Below the pieces are notes generated by a model. It searched no databases and had not been told where the DNA came from. It worked only from the letters and a program-made list of their open reading frames with translations. From an uncultured Eggerthellaceae bacterium (GTDB lineage: Bacteria; Actinomycetota; Coriobacteriia; Coriobacteriales; Eggerthellaceae): a stretch of 64,000 nt of DNA. The translations under genes were made by a program, and so were the position numbers. Shown piece after piece: positions 1 to 7,454 of this stretch. Every line of letters begins with the position of its first letter. Positions within the stretch are counted from its first letter, which is position 1. The stretch spans positions 66,703 to 130,702 of the forward strand of contig CALULI010000009.1 of the NCBI GenBank assembly GCA_944321455.1, in the 5' to 3' direction.

Positions 1-2
1 AT

Positions 3-119
3 GATCGCTTCATTGGCAAGCGTGGTCCTATCACCGAAGAACTTCAGAAGCGCTACTTCGAAGTTGCCTGCGGTCGTGTTCCTGAATACGAAGAGTGGGT
101 TACTCGCATTAAGCACTAA
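3..119 (+). CDS. ilvE: Branched-chain amino acid aminotransferase, C-terminal end (partial)
   Basis: The window opens inside this gene; only the last 38 codons are present, ending in TAA at 117-119. The tail contains G-K-R-G-P-I-T-E-E-L followed by an aromatic/acidic stretch ending W-V-T-R-I, which matches the C-terminal end of class IV PLP-dependent aminotransferases of the IlvE type. Such enzymes transfer the amino group between glutamate and the keto acids of leucine, isoleucine and valine. The next gene is citramalate synthase, which feeds isoleucine synthesis, so the context agrees. The body and active-site lysine lie outside the window. D-amino acid aminotransferase or ADC lyase cannot be fully excluded from 38 residues. 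Confidence 0.62.
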   Translation, partial: DRFIGKRGPITEELQKRYFEVACGRVPEYEEWVTRIKH

Positions 120-156
120 ATAGAGTCTTCTGTACCTGCAGAAGCACACATATTCA

Positions 157-182
157 GGGCCTTGAAATCAAGGCCCTTTTTG
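157..182 (+). terminator. Rho-independent terminator after ilvE
   Basis: GGGCCTTG (157-164) and CAAGGCCC (169-176) form a perfect 8-bp stem with a 4-base loop, followed by a run of six T. Flanking GCACACAT and GTATGTGC can extend the stem. It separates ilvE from the downstream citramalate synthase gene. Confidence 0.85.
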
Positions 183-242
183 TATGTGCGAAGGCATTGA
201 TTTTGTACAAAAGAAATGCCGACGTAAAAGAAAAGGGGAATT

Positions 243-1829
243 ATGGCAACCAAGGTATACGCCTATGACTCAACTCTTCGCGATGGTGAACAGAGCGAAG
301 GTATTACGCTGTCTCTTGAAGATAAATTGCGCATTGTAGGGCGCCTTGATCAGTTTGGCATTGATCTTATTGAAGGTGGATACCCTGCTTCCAACCCCAA
401 AGATATTGCCTTTTTCCAACAGGTTGCCAAGATGGATTTGAAAAACAGTCGCATTGCGGCATTCGGATCTACGTGCAAAAAAGGCGTTGCTGCTAAAGAT
501 GACCCTGGTTTGAAAGATTTGCTTAATTCGGGCGCACCCGTGGTGACCATTGTGGGCAAAAGCTGGGATGCTCAGGTTGAGCGCGCCCTGATGACTACGT
601 TAGAGGAAAATCTTCGCATGATTGCTGACTCTATTTCGTTTTTAAAGCAGCATGACGTTGAGGTCGTCTTTGACGCTGAGCATTTCTTTGATGGCTATAA
701 GGCCAATCCTGATTATTCCCTGCAGGTAATTGAGGCGGCTGTTAAAGCGGGAGCGGATTCTATTGATTTGTGCGAAACCAATGGCGGCGCTCTTCCCTTT
801 GAAGTTGAAGAAATTACCCGCGCGGTAACCAGTCGTTTTCCTGGCCAGCGCTTTGGCATTCACTGTCACAATGATTCGGGCTGTGCAGTTGCCAATACCT
901 TAGCGGCGGTACGTGCAGGTTGTACGCAAATCCAAGGCACTATCAATGGCTATGGTGAGCGTGTTGGTAATTGTGATTTGCTCTGTGCAATTGCGGATCT
1001 TGAACTGAAGATGGGCTATGACGTGGTTGGTCGCGATAATTTGACGCAGATGACCAGCGTTGCACGCTCTATTGCTGAAACGTGCAACATGGTTCATTCG
1101 ATGCATCACCCCTATACGGGCTCATCGGCGTTCGCGCACAAGGGTGGCTTGCATGCCAGTGCCATTGCGCGTTTTCCTGAAGCGTATGAGCACACCAATC
1201 CTGCTAACGTGGGTAACGCAACGCGTGTGCTGGTTAGCGAACTTGCAGGTAAGGCATCGCTTGTGGCTAAGGCAAAGTCGCTTGGCTTTGATCTGGAAGG
1301 CAAGAAGGATCTAACCCAAAGCATTCTTGATGATATTAAAGAGCGCGAAAATCAGGGCTTTTCGTACGAGGTTGCTGATGGGTCGCTTTCGGTCCTGTTG
1401 AGCATGCACTTAGGTACGTTCAAGCCTCACTTCACGTTGGAAAGCTTCCGCGTCATTGTTGATGACAACGAAGATACGAACGCTTGGGCAAAGGATGCAG
1501 AAAGCGAAGCAACCATCAAGATTCACGTTGGTGATAAGCGCTTTGTGGCAACGGGCGAGGGGACAGGTCCGGTTGGCGCGCTGGACAACGCACTGCGTTT
1601 GGCGTTGACGGATGTGTATCCTGAAGTGGCTGATATGGAATTGGTTGACTTTAAGGTGCGCATCTTGGACGAAAATGTTGGCACGGGTGCTACTACGCGC
1701 GTCATGATTACTACCTCTGACGGCCAAGAATCGTGGGGCACTATTGGCGTTTCAGAAAATATTATTGAGGCATCGTGGAATGCGTTGGTCGATTCGCTTG
1801 AATATGGCCTTGCAAAACATGGTCGCTAG
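243..1829 (+). CDS. cimA: (R)-citramalate synthase
   Basis: A 528-residue member of the LeuA/HMGL family. It condenses pyruvate with acetyl-CoA to citramalate, the first step of the threonine-independent route to isoleucine. Visible features: the N-terminal TIM-barrel signature S-T-L-R-D-G-E-Q (residues 10-17), the metal-binding H-C-H-N (about 207-210), a Gly-rich N-G-Y-G-E-R-V-G-N-C loop, and a C-terminal LeuA-type regulatory domain (about 380-520) ending in a motif of the kind G-T-G-A-T-T-R-V. Length and end-to-end layout fit the long citramalate synthase subfamily (about 530 residues) rather than ordinary 2-isopropylmalate synthase. The start is supported by AAAAGGGG just upstream. Its neighbour is a branched-chain aminotransferase end, consistent with an isoleucine pathway role. 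Confidence 0.9.
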   Translation: MATKVYAYDSTLRDGEQSEGITLSLEDKLRIVGRLDQFGIDLIEGGYPASNPKDIAFFQQVAKMDLKNSRIAAFGSTCKKGVAAKDDPGLKDLLNSGAPVVTIVGKSWDAQVERALMTTLEENLRMIADSISFLKQHDVEVVFDAEHFFDGYKANPDYSLQVIEAAVKAGADSIDLCETNGGALPFEVEEITRAVTSRFPGQRFGIHCHNDSGCAVANTLAAVRAGCTQIQGTINGYGERVGNCDLLCAIADLELKMGYDVVGRDNLTQMTSVARSIAETCNMVHSMHHPYTGSSAFAHKGGLHASAIARFPEAYEHTNPANVGNATRVLVSELAGKASLVAKAKSLGFDLEGKKDLTQSILDDIKERENQGFSYEVADGSLSVLLSMHLGTFKPHFTLESFRVIVDDNEDTNAWAKDAESEATIKIHVGDKRFVATGEGTGPVGALDNALRLALTDVYPEVADMELVDFKVRILDENVGTGATTRVMITTSDGQESWGTIGVSENIIEASWNALVDSLEYGLAKHGR

Positions 1830-1851
1830 AGCATATGAAGGGGATAAGAGC

Positions 1852-2166
1852 ATGGCTGAATTGCGTACGCGCGAAGTAGAAGACCTTTTGACGGTACTTG
1901 CAGGTCTTGATAATCGCGATGATATTTTTGCGCTTCTTGAAGATCTGTTTACCGTTCGTGAGATTAAGGACACGTCGCAGCGTTTGGATGTTGCTCGCAT
2001 GCTGCGCGATGGTAAATCCTATGCTGCTATCGAAGAAGAAACGGGCGCTTCGGCAACAACAATCGCTCGCGTTTCTAAGGCGCTTAACTACGGAGCAGGC
2101 GGCTATCAATGCGCGTTTAATGTGCTGGATGCCTCTGCTCATGTGTTAAACACTTCTGCTGACTAA
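1852..2166 (+). CDS. TrpR-like DNA-binding protein, YerC/YecD family
   Basis: A 104-residue helical protein. The region from about residue 10 to 85 (E-D-L-L-T-V-L-A-G-L, then R-E-I-K-D-T-S-Q-R, then the recognition stretch A-I-E-E-E-T-G-A-S-A-T-T-I-A-R-V-S-K) matches the Trp repressor fold of the YerC/YecD family, whose ligand and operators are not established in general. The ATG at 1852 is chosen because AAGGGG lies 8 bases upstream and the family starts close to this point; longer in-frame versions would run back into cimA. It lies 22 bases downstream of cimA and is probably co-transcribed, so control of amino-acid genes is a reasonable guess, but nothing here shows its target. Confidence 0.85.
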   Translation: MAELRTREVEDLLTVLAGLDNRDDIFALLEDLFTVREIKDTSQRLDVARMLRDGKSYAAIEEETGASATTIARVSKALNYGAGGYQCAFNVLDASAHVLNTSAD

Positions 2167-2239
2167 GTTTTGCTGCATAACTGAGCTCTTGACTACGGAG
2201 TCAGTGTTATGCCGCATGGTTATGTTTTGTTGTATGGTT

Positions 2240-2273
2240 GAGCGCTTAACCGCACGGTTTGGCGCTCTTTTTG
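2240..2273 (+). terminator. Terminator after the yerC-like gene
   Basis: GAGCGC (2240-2245) pairs with GCGCTC (2262-2267); inside, AACC pairs with GGTT around a GCAC loop. A T run follows. This ends the cimA-yerC transcription unit. Confidence 0.8.
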
Positions 2274-2316
2274 TTATCAACACCCCCGAATTTGTACCCC
2301 TCAGGGCAAAATTGTG

Positions 2317-2354
2317 ACTTTAGGCTACTAAAGTTGTACATTTCGTACGATAAT
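2317..2354 (+). promoter_or_regulatory. Probable promoter with a 7-bp inverted repeat (operator candidate)
   Basis: ACTTTAG (2317-2323) and CTAAAGT (2328-2334) form a perfect inverted repeat with a 4-base centre. A -10-like GATAAT lies at 2349-2354, so the repeat covers the expected -35 position of the promoter of the amino-acid ABC importer genes that start 40 bases later. The -35 itself is poor, as often seen where a regulator acts. The binding protein is unknown. Confidence 0.45.
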
Positions 2355-2396
2355 GCTCTCACTGTTTAACATTACTTTTACAAGAAAGGTATGCGC

Positions 2397-3173
2397 ATGA
2401 AACGTATGAAAGCTACCAAGATCGCCGCACTTGCAGCGGCTTTGATGCTGGCGCTGGGCCTTATGGTTGGCTGCTCGGGCGACAACAGCTCTGACGGAGA
2501 CTACAAGCTTATCCAGGACGGCAAACTGACCGTTGCTGCTTCTTGCGATTTCCCTCCTTTTGAAACGCTTGATGGCGATACACCAACTGGTTATGGCATT
2601 GCGGTTATTCAAGAAGTTGCTAATCGCTTAGGTCTTGAATGCGAAATTAAGAACACCACTTTTGACACTATTGTTCCTGCTGTTGCAGGCGGCGAACAGT
2701 TTGACGTTGGCGTTTCTTCAATCACTATTGATCCTGAACGTGAAGAGCAGGTAGATTTCAGCGATCCTTACTATATTGCTGATCAGTCCATTGTTGTTCG
2801 TGCTGGTTCTTACGCAAGTGTTGAGGAACTTGAAGGCAAGACCATTGCTGCTCAGTCTGGTACCACTGGTTATGACTATGCACTAGAAAATGTTTCCGAT
2901 GACGTAGTTGGCTATACGGAAGCTACAGCATGCTTTGCTGCTCTTCAGTCTGGCAACTGTGAAGCAGTTGCAATTGACCTTCCTGTTTCCGAATCCATGA
3001 TTGCTCAGGCATATCCTGATTGCGAAATTCTTGAGCGTGTAGCTACGGGCGAAGAATACGGCATTGCAATCAATAAAGACAATACCGCTTTGACTGAAGC
3101 TATCAACAAGATTCTTGCCGAAATGGAAGAAGACGGAACGCTCGAGAAGCTTGAAGCTGAGTATCTTGGCTAG
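2397..3173 (+). CDS. Polar amino-acid ABC transporter, substrate-binding lipoprotein
   Basis: A 258-residue extracellular solute-binding protein of family 3. The N-terminus has a lipoprotein signal (basic start, hydrophobic core, then L-M-V-G-C lipobox), followed by the type 3 fold: K-L-T-V-A-A-S-C-D-F-P-P-F-E near the start of the mature chain, G-Y-G-I-A-V as first ligand-loop segment, and D-V-G-V-S-S-I-T-I-D-P-E-R. These are typical of binding proteins for glutamine, cystine, arginine and similar substrates; the actual substrate cannot be read from sequence. Two ATGs are possible, at 2391 and 2397. The second is preferred because AGAAAGG lies 7 bases upstream of it but only 1 base from the first. 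Permease and ATPase genes follow on the same strand. Confidence 0.92.
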   Translation: MKRMKATKIAALAAALMLALGLMVGCSGDNSSDGDYKLIQDGKLTVAASCDFPPFETLDGDTPTGYGIAVIQEVANRLGLECEIKNTTFDTIVPAVAGGEQFDVGVSSITIDPEREEQVDFSDPYYIADQSIVVRAGSYASVEELEGKTIAAQSGTTGYDYALENVSDDVVGYTEATACFAALQSGNCEAVAIDLPVSESMIAQAYPDCEILERVATGEEYGIAINKDNTALTEAINKILAEMEEDGTLEKLEAEYLG

Positions 3174-3254
3174 ATAGTATTTTGGCTGGATAATAGCCTT
3201 AGCTCACAAATAGGATAGAATAGGAAATCATTTCGATTTCTTTGAAAGGTTGCT

Positions 3255-4619
3255 ATGTTACGCTCTTTGCAACAGAGCAAGCTATTCACGGTTGTCGCGG
3301 CTCTTATGTTGGCCGCGACAGTCGTTTTTTCACTGGCTTGCCCTCTTCAAGCTTATGCGCTTGATGTAGAAAAATGTACTGCTCGTGCTAACCAAGACGG
3401 TGGCGCAGGTGTTTTAGGTGCTACGGAAACGCGTGTTACGTGGGAAGCACAAGCAGATGCTTCTGAATCCATTACCGCGCTTACCTTTACGCTTCCTGCA
3501 GGGACCACGTTTGAGGTGGAAGATACCCGTGTAACGCAGTTGACGGGCGAAGATCTGATGGATCGCGAATTTTTGGATGCGGAATGCACCCAGTCGGGTG
3601 ACGAACTTTCCATCGTGCTTGATCAGCCTGCTGCAGCAGGATCATACGTGCGCGTAGAAATCTATGGGGTGCGTTTTCCTGCTGAAGGCGGTTCTATGGT
3701 TCTGACGGGCACCTATCAGCTAACCGATTCGTCAGTGCACAACTTGCCTGATGCGCCTGCCATTAAGGTAATTGCATTGTCTGTTCCTGAGCAGATCTCA
3801 AATTGGTTGGCAGATCAATCATGGGTCCAAGCATGGAATTCGGTGAACTTCCTTCATCTGTTCTTTGATCCTACCATCATGGCAACCAGCTTTCCTGTTG
3901 TGTTTAGCGGCTTTTTGCAGGCGTTGGTTATTGTGGCCATTGCCTTCCCGCTGGCAATTCCGTGCGGCTTAATTCTTGCCTTCATGCGTATGTCTAAGCT
4001 GCGTATTTTGCGTGCTATTGGTACTACCTACGTTAATGTTGTTCGTGGCACGCCTTTGTTCTTACAGATCTACATTGCGTTTTTCGGCTTGCCCCTTGCG
4101 GGTATTAATCCGCCACCAATTCTATTAGGCGTGGTGGTTTTAGCCATGAATTCTTCGGCATATTTATGCGAAATTTTCCGCGCAGGTATTCAGTCCATTA
4201 GCGCTGGCCAGTTTGAGGCAGCTGCGTCGTTGGGTATGAACCGCGCACAGACCATGTTCTACGTTATTATTCCGCAGACGGTACGTCGCGTTATCCCTAC
4301 TATGACCAGCGAATTTATTTTGCTGTACAAGGATACCTCACTGCTTGCTGCGGTAGGCATTATGGAAGTGGTTATGTACGCTCGTACGATTGTTGCTGCA
4401 ACAGGCAGCATCACGCCATATATCGTGGCAGCTATCTTCTACCTGATCATCACGTTGCCTTTGGCAAAGATCGTAGGCAACTTTGAAGCAAAGCTTGCTT
4501 CTAAGGATGGCGGCACCTCTAACAAGAAGAACCGCAAAAACAAGAAGAAGGACCAACCTCAAAAGGTTGACGCTAACGACGACCAGGGCATCACGCCCGC
4601 AGAGATTTCCAGTCTATAG
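3255..4619 (+). CDS. Amino-acid ABC transporter permease with an N-terminal extracytoplasmic domain
   Basis: 454 residues in three parts. Residues 1-36 look like a signal peptide (hydrophobic core, then A-Y-A-L-D). Residues about 37-175 form a beta-rich, soluble-looking domain with no family I recognise. Residues about 205-425 are a HisM/GlnP-type permease with the V-R-G-T-P segment and the EAA loop E-A-A-A-S-L-G-M-N-R that contacts the ATPase. The last 30 residues are a Lys/Asn-rich cytoplasmic tail. Family members are usually 210-240 residues; fusions with a binding protein are known, but here the binding protein is separate and the added domain does not look like one. GAAAGG supports the ATG. 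The ATPase follows 9 bases later. Confidence 0.88.
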   Translation: MLRSLQQSKLFTVVAALMLAATVVFSLACPLQAYALDVEKCTARANQDGGAGVLGATETRVTWEAQADASESITALTFTLPAGTTFEVEDTRVTQLTGEDLMDREFLDAECTQSGDELSIVLDQPAAAGSYVRVEIYGVRFPAEGGSMVLTGTYQLTDSSVHNLPDAPAIKVIALSVPEQISNWLADQSWVQAWNSVNFLHLFFDPTIMATSFPVVFSGFLQALVIVAIAFPLAIPCGLILAFMRMSKLRILRAIGTTYVNVVRGTPLFLQIYIAFFGLPLAGINPPPILLGVVVLAMNSSAYLCEIFRAGIQSISAGQFEAAASLGMNRAQTMFYVIIPQTVRRVIPTMTSEFILLYKDTSLLAAVGIMEVVMYARTIVAATGSITPYIVAAIFYLIITLPLAKIVGNFEAKLASKDGGTSNKKNRKNKKKDQPQKVDANDDQGITPAEISSL

Positions 4620-4628
4620 GAGGGTGCA

Positions 4629-5390
4629 ATGACGGATTCTACTGACACCTCAACCCAGCCTATTGTTCGCATCGAAAACCTGCATAAGTCATACGGTGAC
4701 CTTGAGGTTTTAAAAGGCGTTGACCTTCGCGTTAACCGTGGCGAAGTGGTTGTTATTTTGGGCCCTTCTGGATCGGGTAAATCAACGCTTTTGCGCTGCG
4801 TTAACCTGCTTGAAGTCCCTACCAGCGGCAAGGTATTTTTCGAGGACACGGAAATTACCAGTCCTGATACGGACATCAATGAGATTCGCAAACATGTAGG
4901 CATGGTCTTCCAGAGCTTTAATCTGTTCCCTCACTTGACCGCAAAGCGCAACGTTATGTTGGCGCAGGAAAAAGTGCTGAAGCGCTCCAAGGAAGAAGCA
5001 GAGCGCGTTGCGATGGAGCAGCTGGCCAATGTTGGCCTGGCAGAGCGTGCCGATCATTACCCCAGCCAGCTTTCTGGTGGTCAGCAGCAGCGCGTTGCTA
5101 TTGCGCGTGCGCTGGCAATGGATCCTCACGTTATGCTGTTTGACGAAGCAACCAGTGCGCTTGACCCTGAGCTGGTACGTGGCGTTTTGGATGTTATGAA
5201 GTCGCTCGCTCGTGAAGGCATGACCATGATTGTTGTTACCCACGAAATGGGCTTCGCCCGTGACGTGGCTGACCGCGTGGTTTTTATGGATGGCGGCGTG
5301 ATTGTTGAAGAAGGTATTCCAAGCGAAGTATTTGATAATCCTCAGCATGAGCGCACCAAGAACTTCTTGGGTCATATCACGCTCAAGTAA
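4629..5390 (+). CDS. Amino-acid ABC transporter ATP-binding protein (GlnQ type)
   Basis: 253 residues forming a complete ABC ATPase: Walker [11 protein letters not shown]-loop [10 protein letters not shown] (the F-N-L-F-P-H form is typical of polar amino-acid importers), signature L-S-G-G-Q-Q-Q-R, Walker [13 protein letters not shown] and switch histidine in V-V-T-H-E-M-G. It energises the permease encoded immediately upstream; AGGAGG precedes the ATG. The stop codon at 5388-5390 abuts the stop of the opposite-strand Nudix gene, so the two genes converge with no gap and no visible hairpin between them. Confidence 0.95.
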   Translation: MTDSTDTSTQPIVRIENLHKSYGDLEVLKGVDLRVNRGEVVVILGPSGSGKSTLLRCVNLLEVPTSGKVFFEDTEITSPDTDINEIRKHVGMVFQSFNLFPHLTAKRNVMLAQEKVLKRSKEEAERVAMEQLANVGLAERADHYPSQLSGGQQQRVAIARALAMDPHVMLFDEATSALDPELVRGVLDVMKSLAREGMTMIVVTHEMGFARDVADRVVFMDGGVIVEEGIPSEVFDNPQHERTKNFLGHITLK

Positions 5391-5999
5391 TTAAAAATAG
5401 GTACGTGTTGTAAAAAGCTCCAAAATTAACTGAGCACGTGTTCCAATAGGGATGGTGTTGTGCTCCAAAAAGTCATCTACGTCATCAAGGGGCAAGGTGA
5501 ATGTTTCGATGAACTCCATTGATTCAGGATGGGGTTCATCTACTTTTTTGACATGGGCAAACACAATGTGCACGCTTTCTTCTGACATACCCGTTGACGA
5601 ATAGCCTGGCTGTGGGAGCGGACGGACGGGCAGGCCTTCAATAAGGCTATAGCCTGTTTCTTCGCGCAGTTCACGCTCAATGCCACAGGCTAGATCTTCG
5701 CCCGCTTCTAAAAGGCCTGCAGGAAATGCAACTACCCAGCTGTTTACGGGATAGCGAAATTCTTTAACCATCAGCAGTTCGTTGTCTTCGGTAAGAGCAA
5801 CAATACTTACCGCATCGGTGCGCGGTGGTTGAGTGTGTTGAAGTTCAAGCTTGTAATCTTCAAGGCTTTTGCGCGAGATACTTTCGTAATTAAACAGATC
5901 ACCATTGGGCAGGCGATATTTGAGTAAATATTTCTTAATCCAGCCTTCGCTTATTTGTTCAACATCTAACAGCGTGGGTTGTTCTTCGTGGTGTGTCAT
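5391..5999 (-). CDS. Nudix hydrolase, ADP-ribose pyrophosphatase-like
   Basis: 202 residues on the minus strand. The Nudix box is complete: G-E-D-L-A-C-G-I-E-R-E-L-R-E-E-T-G-Y, fitting G-x5-E-x7-R-E-U-x-E-E-x-G-U, preceded by the sheet-rich V-A-F-P-A-G-L-L-E-A-G segment seen in ADP-ribose and nucleoside-diphosphate-sugar hydrolases. It probably splits ADP-ribose or a related nucleotide sugar to the monophosphates in the cytoplasm; exact substrate unknown. AGAGGAACC upstream of the ATG supports the start. It converges with the ABC ATPase gene. Confidence 0.88.
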   Translation of the reverse strand: MTHHEEQPTLLDVEQISEGWIKKYLLKYRLPNGDLFNYESISRKSLEDYKLELQHTQPPRTDAVSIVALTEDNELLMVKEFRYPVNSWVVAFPAGLLEAGEDLACGIERELREETGYSLIEGLPVRPLPQPGYSSTGMSEESVHIVFAHVKKVDEPHPESMEFIETFTLPLDDVDDFLEHNTIPIGTRAQLILELFTTRTYF

Positions 6000-6085
6000 G
6001 GTTCCTCTTAGATCTTAATGAATATCACGTTTATGGTAACAGGTTAGTGGAGTGCGCAAGCTAGCTCTTCGTAAACGTATCTTTA

Positions 6086-6113
6086 TTGTTAATTCATTGT
6101 TGTATACTATAAA
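6086..6113 (+). promoter_or_regulatory. Probable sigma70-type promoter for the Ltp-repeat membrane protein
   Basis: TTGTTA (6086-6091), 16-base spacer, TATAAA (6108-6113). An overlapping TATACT at 6103-6108 is an alternative -10. Transcription would begin just before the 9-bp inverted repeat at 6131-6157. Confidence 0.55.
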
Positions 6114-6130
6114 TGCAGGTAAAAGTATGT

Positions 6131-6157
6131 TTTTACAGTGAACCGTTAACTGTAAAA
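6131..6157. repeat. 9-bp perfect inverted repeat in the 5' leader
   Basis: TTTTACAGT (6131-6139) and ACTGTAAAA (6149-6157) are perfect inverted copies separated by 9 bases. It lies between the promoter and the ribosome-binding site of the gene at 6188, so it may be a repressor operator or, in RNA, a leader hairpin. Confidence 0.7.
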
Positions 6158-6187
6158 ATTGATTAATCTATGTTGTTAAGGAAAATC

Positions 6188-7264
6188 ATGAATAACGAAC
6201 AGACCAACAATAAGGACAAAAACCAAAGCGAAGTTGCTCAATCTCAGAATGCCACTTCGGAGTCTTTCGGGGGTGAAGTGAAATCTATTGGTAAGCATGA
6301 AGCCGCTAGCGTTAAACCGAGCAATTCAGAATTTCCTCCCCCAAGTGTTGATGCAGTGCCTATTCCAGCTCCTGCGCCTTTGCAAGGCGATTCGGGTTTT
6401 CCGCAGCCAACCATGCCCCCGCAAGAAACTCAAAAAATCCCGCAGCCTGCAATGCCGCCTCAGTCCCAGCAACCTACTTTTCAAGGTTCGACAAAGAAGG
6501 AATCTCAATTTAAAGCAGGCATTTCGGGCGCTGCGACGAAAATTAAAAACATGCCAATTAAAACCAAGATTATTGCAAGTGGCGGTTTGCTGGCAGCCAT
6601 TGTTGTGATAGTAGCGATTCTGTTTGCTACGCACGTGCTTTGCTTTCATGATTGGGAAGAGGCAACGTGCTATGAGCCTAAAACATGTACTATTTGCGGG
6701 CAGACAGAGGGGGACCCTCTTGGACACTATGTAGAGGAGTGGACTACGGATGTAGAACCGACATGTTCTAAAACAGGAAGCGAGCATGGCAACTGCGTTC
6801 GATGCGGCCTTGAAATCAATCGTGAAATTCCCCTCGCTGAACACACCCCTGGCGAATGGAAGGTGACGGAGGAATATACCATTACCTCAACAGGTACTGT
6901 TGTTCCTGGTACTCAGACACAGTACTGCTCGGTTTGTGGTGCAGAGATGGATACTAAGAGTTACACAATTGAATTAACAATGAGCCAAGAGAATGCGCTT
7001 CAAAGAGCAGCTAGCTATCTTGATACCATGTCCTTTTCCTATTCTGGATTGATTGATCAGCTTGAGTTCGAGGGCTATTCAACGGAAGATGCAACTTTTG
7101 CCGTTGACCACTGTGGAGCTGACTGGAACGAGCAGGCCGCAAAAAAAGCCCAAGACTATCTCGATTTTATGTCTTTTTCTCGCAGCGGTTTAATTGATCA
7201 GTTGATGTTTGAAGGTTTTACGCGAGAGCAAGCCGAGTATGGTGTTGCTGCAGTTGGGTATTAA
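6188..7264 (+). CDS. Membrane-anchored protein with Cys-pair repeats and two C-terminal Ltp-type repeats
   Basis: 358 residues. Residues 1-125 are hydrophilic, Pro/Gln-rich and probably cytoplasmic; 129-154 are a membrane segment; 155-262 hold three C-x-x-C pairs (C-T-I-C-G, C-V-R-C-G, C-S-V-C-G) with intervening G-x-x-x-G-H patterns; 266-358 are two repeats of about 46 residues, each with an A-x-x-Y-L-D-x-M-S-F-S core followed by S-G-L-I-D-Q-L and F-E-G-(Y/F)-(S/T). The latter match the host-surface Ltp repeat (Lipoprotein_Ltp), first known from a streptococcal phage protein that blocks superinfection, and also found in other Gram-positive proteins. The ATG at 6188 is chosen over 6170 because AAGGAAAA lies just upstream. 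Function is unproven; exclusion of phage DNA or another envelope role is inference. Confidence 0.75.
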   Translation: MNNEQTNNKDKNQSEVAQSQNATSESFGGEVKSIGKHEAASVKPSNSEFPPPSVDAVPIPAPAPLQGDSGFPQPTMPPQETQKIPQPAMPPQSQQPTFQGSTKKESQFKAGISGAATKIKNMPIKTKIIASGGLLAAIVVIVAILFATHVLCFHDWEEATCYEPKTCTICGQTEGDPLGHYVEEWTTDVEPTCSKTGSEHGNCVRCGLEINREIPLAEHTPGEWKVTEEYTITSTGTVVPGTQTQYCSVCGAEMDTKSYTIELTMSQENALQRAASYLDTMSFSYSGLIDQLEFEGYSTEDATFAVDHCGADWNEQAAKKAQDYLDFMSFSRSGLIDQLMFEGFTREQAEYGVAAVGY

Positions 7265-7293
7265 TTAGATCTTGCGGAATATCTATTGATGAT

Positions 7294-7327
7294 GCGGAGC
7301 AGGTCCATGGGCCTCTCCGCGTTTTTT
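7294..7327 (+). terminator. Terminator after the Ltp-repeat gene
   Basis: GCGGAG (7294-7299) pairs with CTCCGC (7315-7320), with further pairing AGG/CCT inside, followed by GTTTTTTCTTT. Confidence 0.85.
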
Positions 7328-7454
7328 CTTTATGTAGCGTTAAAGAGTCGTTATGCGATTGTTATTTGTCTTAGTTGTTGTTGAGCGCTACGCTTATTCC
7401 GAACAATCAACGAAACAGCAATCACGCAAGACAACCCACGAAAGGGGCGCAGTA

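Noticed and set aside
7353-7454. Longer N-terminus for the M18 aminopeptidase
   Set aside because: The extra 34 codons follow a terminator, lack a ribosome-binding site and exceed family length; AAAGGGG points to 7455.
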